A stretch of 15,240 bases of DNA from CANKJK01 sp964400405 (GTDB lineage Bacteria; Acidobacteriota; Vicinamibacteria; Vicinamibacterales; UBA2999), in the NCBI GenBank assembly GCA_964400405.1, contig CAYNUO010000076.1:1-15240 (forward strand). Direction: 5' to 3'. Numbering within the stretch: the first letter of the stretch is position 1; every line of letters begins with the position of its first letter. The notes under the pieces were generated by a model that saw only the letters and a program-made list of their open reading frames with translations, had not been told where the DNA came from and did not search any database. Shown piece after piece: positions 7,260 through 12,999 of the stretch. Position numbers and translations under genes: made by a program.

Positions 7260-8063
7260 ATGCTTCGTCGCCTGCTGCTTGCGTCTGCCCTGCTGGGTTT
7301 CACCATGCCCGCCGTGGCCGCCCCCGCCGGTCCCAATCTGGCGGTGTCCGTGACACCCCCGGCCGGCGTGGCGGTATACCAGTCCGGCGGCTACAACGTG
7401 CGCGTTCGGAACAACGGCAGCAAGAACGCGGCCGGCGTCACGCTGACCATCCAGCTGCCGCGGACCGGCACGAGCCCGCAGGTTTACGTGATGGGGACGC
7501 TCGGCGCGTTCTCGGTGCCGGCTTGTGCCGCGTCTGGCACGGTGCTCACGTGCGGCCTCGGCACCATCGCGAAGAACGGGGGCAGCGCATCTGTCTTCTT
7601 TGACCTGGCCCTGCCGTACAGCACGAACCCGCTGGTCATCACGGCCTCGGCGGCCACGTCAGGAGAAACGAACCCGGCGGACAACACCGTCAACTTCACG
7701 GCATCGCCCGCGACGGTGGCAGCCACCGTCACGCCGGACGTCGTGCACTCCAACTCGCACTGCACGGGCGGCACGTCGCTGTCTTCGTACTTCGAGTGCA
7801 CGCTCTTCCCGAGTTCCATTTCGATGCACGAGACGATTCTCAACACGGGCGGCACCATCAGCTTCCCGGGGGTGTCGGGCGCCTACACGGGCACGTGGTC
7901 CGCGACCCCGGCGCAGAACCGGCTGCAATTCAGCTACTTCGAGAGCGGGGACCTGGTGGCGGAGTTCGACGGCCGCGGCGTCAGCGCGAAATGCTTCGAG
8001 GGGAAGACGCTCTTCCCGCTGAATCCGACCTACGTCAGCCTGTACCGGGTCTGCTTCCCGTAG
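7260..8063 (+). CDS. Secreted DUF11-domain protein with a cysteine-bearing C-terminal domain
   Basis: Protein of 267 residues with a signal peptide (RRLLLASALLGFTMPAVAAP; likely cut after VAA or AAP). Residues about 27-145 form a DUF11-like Ig-fold: NLAVSVTPP, YNVRVRNNGSKNAAGVTLTIQLP, and the paired cysteines 89 and 98 in ACAASGTVLTCGLGTI. It ends with SGETNPADNTVNFT, the usual closing strand. Residues about 160-267 form a second, compact domain with Cys168, Cys180, Cys245 and Cys265 and the phrases NTGGTISFPG, TGTWSATP and CFEGKTLFP; I do not know a name for it. Even cysteine number and export suggest disulfides. DUF11 repeats are common in surface and secreted proteins; function here is unknown. 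It stands alone, with its own Shine-Dalgarno, convergent with the TetR gene 15 bases away. Confidence 0.85.
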   Translation: MLRRLLLASALLGFTMPAVAAPAGPNLAVSVTPPAGVAVYQSGGYNVRVRNNGSKNAAGVTLTIQLPRTGTSPQVYVMGTLGAFSVPACAASGTVLTCGLGTIAKNGGSASVFFDLALPYSTNPLVITASAATSGETNPADNTVNFTASPATVAATVTPDVVHSNSHCTGGTSLSSYFECTLFPSSISMHETILNTGGTISFPGVSGAYTGTWSATPAQNRLQFSYFESGDLVAEFDGRGVSAKCFEGKTLFPLNPTYVSLYRVCFP

Positions 8064-8078
8064 GCCGACGCGCCGGAG

Positions 8079-8699
8079 TTACGGCTTCGGCACCGAGACG
8101 GACGCGACGATGGCGCGCACAATCGCGGCGCGCATCGCCGCGTCGTCGGTGGGCCGGTTCGCGAACGCCATCCCGATCTGGACGCCCTTCATGGCGTACA
8201 GCGCCACGAAGGTGGCCGCCTCGAGCGCGGACGCTTCCCCGCAGTAGCATCCGATCTTCCGCCGCACCACCTCGAGGATCCGCGCGTCGTTCTCCAGCGT
8301 GAACCGCAGGTGGCGGATGGAGAGCACCGACTGCAGCAGCGCGGCATAGAGCGGCCGGCGGGCGCCGAATCCAGCGAAGATCTGGTCGACGATGCTCGCG
8401 ACGCCCTCCTCAAGCGATAACCGGCTGGTGTCGAGCGCCTCGATGTGCGCCACGGTGGCGTCCACGACGCGGTTGAACTCTCGTTCGACCAGCGCGTGGA
8501 GCACGGCGTCCTTCCCCGGAAAGTACTGGTACAGGGACCCGATGCTGACGCCGGCCAGTTCCGCAATCCGGTTGGTGGTCAGGCCCGCCACGCCCTCCCG
8601 GTCGACCATGCGGCCGGCGGCGCCGAGAATCGCGTCGATCGTCTCGCGGGCGCGGGATTGACGGGCGAGTTTGCGGGCTGAAAACGGATCCGGAGACAC
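8079..8699 (-). CDS. TetR/AcrR-family transcriptional regulator
   Basis: DNA-binding repressor-type protein, 206 residues. The N-terminal helix-turn-helix lies at about 40-60 (TTNRIAELAGVSIGSLYQYF followed by PGKDAVLHALVERE), a textbook TetR signature. The C-terminal ligand and dimer domain is not recognised at subfamily level. The start codon is GTG at 8699; an internal ATG (Met31) would lose the first helix of the DNA-binding domain. A -10-like TAGAGT (8714-8709) ends 9 bases before it, suggesting a very short leader. It diverges from a second TetR gene across a short gap with a palindrome, so it may control itself, that neighbour, or both. No enzyme or transporter target gene is adjacent. 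Confidence 0.92.
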   Translation of the reverse strand: MSPDPFSARKLARQSRARETIDAILGAAGRMVDREGVAGLTTNRIAELAGVSIGSLYQYFPGKDAVLHALVEREFNRVVDATVAHIEALDTSRLSLEEGVASIVDQIFAGFGARRPLYAALLQSVLSIRHLRFTLENDARILEVVRRKIGCYCGEASALEAATFVALYAMKGVQIGMAFANRPTDDAAMRAAIVRAIVASVSVPKP

Positions 8700-8708
8700 C
8701 GGCCGACA

Positions 8709-8714
8709 ACTCTA
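8709..8714 (-). promoter_or_regulatory. Putative -10 element of the minus-strand TetR gene
   Basis: Reads TAGAGT on the minus strand (4 of 6 consensus bases), ending 9 bases before the GTG at 8699, so the predicted transcript has about 3 untranslated bases. No convincing -35 element. Confidence 0.35.
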
Positions 8715-8723
8715 GCGCCTCGG

Positions 8724-8739
8724 GCGTCACGCGAGACGC
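8724..8739. promoter_or_regulatory. Candidate TetR operator between divergent regulators
   Basis: GCGTCACGCGAGACGC is a 16-base palindrome with a single mismatched pair (A/A). It lies between the -10-like elements of the two divergent TetR genes, where a bound dimer could block both. Size and place fit a TetR operator, but GC-rich DNA makes such matches more common. Which of the two proteins would bind is not determinable. Confidence 0.4.
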
Positions 8740-8753
8740 GATTCGCATTCGGT

Positions 8754-8759
8754 TACTAT
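8754..8759 (+). promoter_or_regulatory. Putative -10 element of the plus-strand TetR gene
   Basis: TACTAT ends 7 bases before the ATG at 8767, which would make the transcript leaderless. It overlaps the alternative ATG at 8758, an argument for 8767 as the true start. Confidence 0.45.
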
Positions 8760-8766
8760 GGCGGCT

Positions 8767-9614
8767 ATGCCGAGAAGGTCGCCGCTTTCTCCAAGAAAGA
8801 AGCCTGTCCAGCAACGGGCTCAGCAGATGAACGAGGACATCCTGAACGGGGCGATTCGCGTTCTGACGTCCTACGGGCCCATCAAGTTCACGACGACCCG
8901 GGTCGCCCAGGCGGCCGGCATCAGCGTGGGGTCGCTCTACCAGTACTACCCGAACAAGGAGTCGCTGCTCTTCGCCCTCCACCAGCGGGAGATGCGGCTG
9001 GAGTGGATGGCCATCGAGCGGATGCTCAGCGACGCTCGCCTCGCGCCCTACGAGCGGGTGGCGGCGATGATCGAGATGTTCTTCCAGGGCGAGTCCGAAG
9101 AGGCGCCGTCGCTGCGGGGACTGGTCGAGGACGCGCAGGCGCACTTTCGGGACTCACGCGAGTACCGGGACCTCCGGAAGGAAGCGGACGCCCGGATCGG
9201 CCTTCTGCTCGCGCAGGCACTGCCCGGCAAGCGGACGGATCGCGATCTGGCGTTTCTCGCGGACGTGTTCTCCACGGTGATTGAGAACGTCGGCAAAGCC
9301 GTGGCGTTGCGGTCGCTCACCCGCGAAGACGTGAGCCNNNNNNNNNNNNNNNNNNNNNNNNNNNNNNNNNNNNNNNNNNNNNNNNNNNNNNNNNNNNNNN
9401 NNNNNNNNNNNNNNNNNNNNNNNNNNNNNNNNNNNNNGAGAACGTCGGCAAAGCCGTGGCGTTGCGGTCGCTCACCCGCGAAGACGTGAGCCGCTGGTCA
9501 CGGGCGGTCACCGACATGCTCTGCGGCTACGCGGGCATCGCCCTGACGCCGCAGGCGGAGGACGCGGCGCCACAGCCCGCGGCTGCACCGGCACCGCGCG
9601 CCGTGCGCGGCTAG
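8767..9614 (+). CDS. TetR/AcrR-family transcriptional regulator, interrupted by an assembly gap
   Basis: Second TetR-type regulator. The helix-turn-helix is at about 42-61 (TTTRVAQAAGISVGSLYQYY, then PNKESLLFALHQRE). The coding sequence runs into a 100-N gap at 9338. The 55 bases before the gap (9283-9337) are identical to those after it (9438-9492). Merging the two copies removes the gap and gives an open frame through VIENVGKAVALRSLTREDVS into RWSRAVTDMLCGYAGIAL, ending at TAG 9612-9614: 230 residues from the ATG at 8767 (233 from 8758), a normal TetR length. Read literally, the gap shifts the frame by two bases and ends the protein early. The tail is Ala/Pro-rich. It is divergent from the other TetR gene and upstream of oxyR in the same direction. 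Confidence 0.88.
9283..9337 (+). repeat. 55-base end sequence left of gap (copy 1)
   Basis: Identical over 55 bases to 9438-9492. It lies inside the TetR gene and directly abuts the N-run, as expected when two contig ends that truly overlap are joined with filler instead of being merged. Confidence 0.95.
9338..9437. other. Assembly gap, 100 N
   Basis: Exactly 100 unknown bases, a conventional filler for a gap of unknown size. Because the flanks are the same 55-base sequence, the true gap is most likely negative (an overlap of 55 bases) and no sequence is missing. Confidence 0.97.
9438..9492 (+). repeat. 55-base end sequence right of gap (copy 2)
   Basis: Second copy of the 55 bases found at 9283-9337. 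Continuation after it restores the TetR C-terminus in frame when the copies are merged. Confidence 0.95.
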
Positions 9615-9671
9615 CGCCCCCCAAGCGCACGGCTGATCCATAGCCGGACATCCTCATGACTGCGGGGAGTG

Positions 9672-9686
9672 ATAGCCTTCCGCTAT
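9672..9686. promoter_or_regulatory. OxyR-type binding site ATAG-N7-CTAT over the oxyR start
   Basis: ATAG (9672-9675), seven bases, then CTAT (9683-9686) matches the core dyad of the known OxyR motif. The last two bases are the first two of the oxyR ATG. The site also covers the weak -10-like TAGCCT (9673-9678), which ends 6 bases before the ATG. Binding here would be expected to repress oxyR itself. The second dyad of the full tetramer motif is not clearly present upstream. Confidence 0.6.
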
Positions 9687-10668
9687 GACGCCCGGCTTCA
9701 CTCCTCACGGCGTGTCGCTGCGCCAGCTGCAGTACCTGGTCGCGGTGGCCGACCTCGGCGGGTTCGGCAAGGCCGCGGCCGCCTGCCACGTGGCACAACC
9801 GTCCCTGTCGGCCCAGGTCGCCCACGCGGAAAGCCAGCTCGGCGTGCAGATCTTCGAACGGGGCCGGCGCGGCGTGCGCGTGTCGGCGGGCGGCGCGGCG
9901 ATTCTCGCGCAGGCGCGCGTAGTGCTGAACGCCGCCCGGCACCTGGAGGACACCGCCGCACAGATGACGGATCCGTTCTCGGGCACGCTCCGGCTGGGAG
10001 TGATCCCGACAGTGGGTCCGTATCTCCTTCCGGAGATCGTCCCGATGCTGCGCGCCGCGTACCCGCGGCTCACGATGCAGTGGACGGAGGAACGGACACC
10101 GACGCTGGTCCGGCTGCTGCACGACGGCCAGCTGGACGCGGCGATTCTCGCGCTGGACGGGAGCGTCGACGGCCTCACGTATGCGCGGCTCACGTTCGAC
10201 CCGTTCGTCATCGCGGCGGCGAAGGACAACCCGGTCACTGTCAGCCGGAAGCCGGCGAAGCCGCGGGATCTGGAGGGCGCCGAGGTGCTGCTGCTCGAGG
10301 ATGGTCACTGCCTGCGGGATCAGGCCCTGAGCCTGTGCGACGCCGCCGGAGCGCGCGAGGGCGACTTCCGCGCGACGAGCCTCGCCACGCTGGTCCAGAT
10401 GGTCAGCGCGGGACAGGCGGTCACGGTGCTCCCGGCCATGGCGGTGCCGGTCGAGAATCGCCGGGGCCAGCTCGCCGTCAGGACCTTCGCGCCGAAGAGC
10501 CCCGGCCGGACGCTCGTGCTCGCGTGGCGACGTGGATCGGCGCTCAAGACCGCCCTCGAGGCGGTGTCGGGCACACTGCGCAATGGCCTGACGGCGGCGA
10601 CCCGGCAGGCGCCGTCACGACCTGCGGCCGCGAAGGCAGCCGCGTCTCCGTCCCGCTCACGAGGCTGA
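9685..10668 (+). CDS. oxyR: Peroxide-sensing LysR-family regulator OxyR
   Basis: Regulator that senses hydrogen peroxide through a thiol-disulfide switch; 327 residues. The N-terminal winged helix-turn-helix is at about 10-67 (LRQLQYLVAVADLGGFGKAA, AQPSLSAQVAHAESQLGVQIFERG). The effector domain contains LLLEDGHCLRDQALSLC, giving Cys209 and Cys218 nine residues apart. That is the same spacing and context as the redox pair (199/208) of the E. coli protein, and it separates OxyR from other LysR proteins. FRATSLATLVQMVSAGQAVTVLPAMAVP also fits OxyR. The end is a basic, Ala-rich tail of about 25 residues not usual in the family. An OxyR-like site overlaps the start, suggesting autoregulation. Catalase or peroxiredoxin genes, frequent neighbours, are absent; an acetyltransferase follows 3 bases later. 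Confidence 0.93.
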   Translation: MTPGFTPHGVSLRQLQYLVAVADLGGFGKAAAACHVAQPSLSAQVAHAESQLGVQIFERGRRGVRVSAGGAAILAQARVVLNAARHLEDTAAQMTDPFSGTLRLGVIPTVGPYLLPEIVPMLRAAYPRLTMQWTEERTPTLVRLLHDGQLDAAILALDGSVDGLTYARLTFDPFVIAAAKDNPVTVSRKPAKPRDLEGAEVLLLEDGHCLRDQALSLCDAAGAREGDFRATSLATLVQMVSAGQAVTVLPAMAVPVENRRGQLAVRTFAPKSPGRTLVLAWRRGSALKTALEAVSGTLRNGLTAATRQAPSRPAAAKAAASPSRSRG

Positions 10669-10671
10669 CCG

Positions 10672-11163
10672 ATGCACCCACCCTTCAGGATCGAGCAGGC
10701 CACCGCGGCCGACGTCCCCGTGATCTTTGAAATGATCCGTGCGCTCGCGGACTACGAGCGTCTCGCGCATGCCGTCACCACGTCCGAGGACGCGCTTCGC
10801 GACGTGCTGTTCGGCGCCGCACCCGCCGCGGAAGTCCTCATCGGCTACGAGGGCGGCACTCCGGCCGGGATCGCCGTCTTCTTCCACAACTTCTCGACAT
10901 TCCTCGGCAAGCGCGGTCTCTACCTCGAGGATCTCTTCGTGAAACCGGAGTACCGCGGGCGCGGCTACGGAAAGGCGCTGCTGACGCGGCTCGCGCAGCT
11001 TGCTGTTGCGCGCGGCTGTGGACGGCTGGAGTGGTCGGTGCTCGACTGGAACGAGCCGTCGATCGGTTTCTACAAGAGCCTCGGCGCCGTACCGATGGAT
11101 GAGTGGACCGTCTTCCGGCTCACCGGCGACGCCCTGACGGCGCTCGGCGACCCGACGGACTAG
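10672..11163 (+). CDS. GNAT N-acetyltransferase, diamine (SSAT)-like
   Basis: Transfers acetyl from acetyl-CoA to an amino group; cytoplasmic, 163 residues. Visible are YLEDLFVKPEYRGRGYGKALL, holding the acetyl-CoA pyrophosphate loop (RGRGYG), and LEWSVLDWNEPSIGFYKSLGA, very close in pattern to spermidine/spermine and thialysine acetyltransferases (VLDWN...FYKSLGA). The N-terminal IRALADYERL also fits. Substrate could be a polyamine, a lysine analogue or another small amine. It begins 3 bases after oxyR with GAGG (10661-10664) 7 bases before the ATG, so the two are almost certainly co-transcribed, linking it to the oxidative stress response by inference. Its TAG stop shares CTAG with the stop of the convergent symporter gene. 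Confidence 0.88.
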   Translation: MHPPFRIEQATAADVPVIFEMIRALADYERLAHAVTTSEDALRDVLFGAAPAAEVLIGYEGGTPAGIAVFFHNFSTFLGKRGLYLEDLFVKPEYRGRGYGKALLTRLAQLAVARGCGRLEWSVLDWNEPSIGFYKSLGAVPMDEWTVFRLTGDALTALGDPTD

Positions 11164-12872
11164 ACGCGCGCGTTCCGGGCCGGTCCGTTGTGTCTGGCGG
11201 GCACCACGAGGCTCACAAGCGTGCCGACGGCGACGACGACGACCGCCCCGACGACGTTGTGCCAGAGGAACGCGACCTTCGTGTAGGCCGCGACCCACGC
11301 CACCGAGCCCATGCCGGCGAGCAGGCCGACAAACGCGCCATGACCGTTCGCGCGCTTCACGCCGATCGCCAGGATGAAGACGCCGAGAATCGAGCCGTAG
11401 AAAAACGACCCGAAGCGGTTGACGACTTCGATGAGCGACCCGAGCTCGGCCGCGTAGACCGCCACGACGGACGCAAAGAGACCCCACGCCACCGTGGCGG
11501 CGCGTGACACCAGCAGCAGGTGCGCATCCGCCCCGTCCGGCCTGACGAATCGCCGATAGAAGTCGATGACGGTTGCGGTGGACAGGGACGAGAGCTCGGC
11601 CGCGATGGTCGACATCGCCGCGGCGAAGATGGCCGCAATCAACAGGCCCACCAGTCCGACGGGCATCCTGGTCAGGATGAACGTGGGGAAGACGAAGTTG
11701 ACGTCATTGAAGGTCGCGTCGCCCGTCGACCGGCGGATCAGCGCCACGGCCTGGTCGCGGATGCTCTTCGTCTCCGCTTCGCGCTGCCGGAACGCCGTCT
11801 GGGCCGCCAGCTCGGCGGATGGGCCCGCGTCCCGTGCATGCGCCAGCGCGGTGGCCGCGTCGCGCCTGGCGTCGGCGGCTCCCGCGTAGGCCTGCTCCAG
11901 TGCCGCATACGCCGCGGCCTGCGGGCCGGAGCGCATCTCGGCTTCGTGCACCGCGTTGAAGATCATCGGCGGTGGCGTGAAGAGATAGAACGCGAACAGG
12001 CCGACGCCCACCAGCAGCACCAGCGCCTGCAGCGGGATCTTCCAGTACGCGCTCATCAGCAGCGATGACCGCGCCTCGCTGACCGACTTCGCCGTCAGAT
12101 ACCGCTGCACCTGGCTCTGGTCCGTGCCGAAGTACGAACAGAACAGGAAGAATGCCGCGATGGTGCCGGACCAGAACGTGTACTGGTTCGTGAGATCGAA
12201 CCGGAAGTCGAAGGTCTGGAGCCGGCCGGCCGTTCCGGCGATGTGCAGGGCGTCGGCCAGGCCCACGCCCTGCGGAAGGCCGAGCACCAGCACGACCGCC
12301 GCGGCAACCAGGCCGCCGACGATCAGGTACATCTGCTTCACGTCCGTCCAGGTGACGGCCTGCACGCCGCCGAACATCGTGTAGACGATCGTCGGCGCGG
12401 CCGTCAGCAGCACGGTTGTCGTGACACCGATGCCCATCACGGCCGAGAGCACGATGGCCGGCGCGGAGATGACGACCCCGAGCGAGGTGCTGCGCGAGAG
12501 GAGGAACAGGAAGCTCGTGAACGCGCGCGTCTTCAGGTCGAAACGGGTCTCGAGATACTCGTAGGCCGTGAACACGCGGGCCTTGTGGAAGAACGGCACG
12601 AGCGTGGCCGACAGCACGATCATCGCGATCGGCAGTGCGTAGTAGTACTGCAGGAACCGCATGCCGTCCGAGTAGCCCTGCCCCGTCGTGCCGATCATCG
12701 TGATCGCCGAGAGCTGCGTGGCCATGACCGACAGGCCGACGGCCCACCACGGAAGGCTCCGGCCCGCGAGCAGGAAGCCTTCGAGTTCGTGGCTGTTCTT
12801 CGTCAGGCGCAGGCCGTCCCACACCATCCAGGCGAGATAGGCCGCGACGATGACCCAGTCGAGCGGGTGCAT
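11160..12872 (-). CDS. Sodium:solute symporter (SSS/SLC5 family) with a soluble insertion
   Basis: Inner-membrane transporter driving solute uptake with sodium; 570 residues and about 13 predicted membrane helices. Family hallmarks: GFLLAGRSLPWWAVGLSVMATQ near residue 32, YTMFGGVQAVTWTDVKQ (164-180), and a later helix IFAAAMSTIAAELSSLSTAT where Ser/Thr residues usually bind sodium. Between helices ending near 298 and starting near 400, an Ala-rich, strongly helical stretch (about 307-388, many Arg, Glu and Gln) replaces what is usually a shorter loop. The substrate cannot be deduced (sugars, amino acids, carboxylates and others are possible). The start lies 2 bases after the stop of a 33-codon membrane microprotein, with no Shine-Dalgarno, so translation is probably coupled. 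The stop overlaps the convergent acetyltransferase stop at CTAG. Confidence 0.93.
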   Translation of the reverse strand: MHPLDWVIVAAYLAWMVWDGLRLTKNSHELEGFLLAGRSLPWWAVGLSVMATQLSAITMIGTTGQGYSDGMRFLQYYYALPIAMIVLSATLVPFFHKARVFTAYEYLETRFDLKTRAFTSFLFLLSRSTSLGVVISAPAIVLSAVMGIGVTTTVLLTAAPTIVYTMFGGVQAVTWTDVKQMYLIVGGLVAAAVVLVLGLPQGVGLADALHIAGTAGRLQTFDFRFDLTNQYTFWSGTIAAFFLFCSYFGTDQSQVQRYLTAKSVSEARSSLLMSAYWKIPLQALVLLVGVGLFAFYLFTPPPMIFNAVHEAEMRSGPQAAAYAALEQAYAGAADARRDAATALAHARDAGPSAELAAQTAFRQREAETKSIRDQAVALIRRSTGDATFNDVNFVFPTFILTRMPVGLVGLLIAAIFAAAMSTIAAELSSLSTATVIDFYRRFVRPDGADAHLLLVSRAATVAWGLFASVVAVYAAELGSLIEVVNRFGSFFYGSILGVFILAIGVKRANGHGAFVGLLAGMGSVAWVAAYTKVAFLWHNVVGAVVVVAVGTLVSLVVPARHNGPARNARV

Positions 12873-12874
12873 GG

Positions 12875-12976
12875 CTAGCTGAAGTACTGCTGGAAGGCGA
12901 ACAGCGCCGCCAGCACCACGACCCAGATCAGCACCACCCGCCCGTATGGTGGACGGGGTTCGTCAGCGGCAGGCAT
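12875..12976 (-). CDS. 33-residue single-helix membrane microprotein, possible symporter subunit
   Basis: Small gene from ATG 12976 to TAG 12875, ending 2 bases before the symporter ATG. The product has an acidic, Pro-rich cytoplasm-like head (MPAADEPRPPYGR) and one hydrophobic helix at about 14-28 (VVLIWVVVLAALFAF), followed by QQYFS. The composition is clearly that of a membrane protein rather than random GC-rich reading. A -10-like TATACT sits 9 bases upstream, in the 23-base gap after the M61 gene. Small partner proteins are known for some SSS transporters (the DUF4212 and DUF997/YhdT families), but this one is much shorter and I do not recognise its family. Role as an assembly or regulatory subunit is inferred from position only. 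It could also act mainly as a coupling leader for the symporter. Confidence 0.65.
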   Translation of the reverse strand: MPAADEPRPPYGRVVLIWVVVLAALFAFQQYFS

Positions 12977-12985
12977 CAGGTGGGC

Positions 12986-12991
12986 AGTATA
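12986..12991 (-). promoter_or_regulatory. Putative -10 element of the microprotein-symporter operon
   Basis: TATACT on the minus strand (5 of 6 consensus bases), the only AT-rich hexamer in the 23-base gap between the M61 stop and the microprotein ATG. It ends 9 bases before that ATG. No -35 element is evident in the GC-rich end of the M61 gene. Confidence 0.45.
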
Positions 12992-12999
12992 TGCGGCCG

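Noticed and set aside
9338..9525. Truncated or frameshifted TetR pseudogene
   Set aside because: The shift comes only from the 100 N plus the duplicated 55 bases; merging the identical ends gives an intact gene.
9630..9646. CGGCT/AGCCG hairpin after the TetR gene as a terminator
   Set aside because: Five-pair stem with a seven-base loop and no following T-run.
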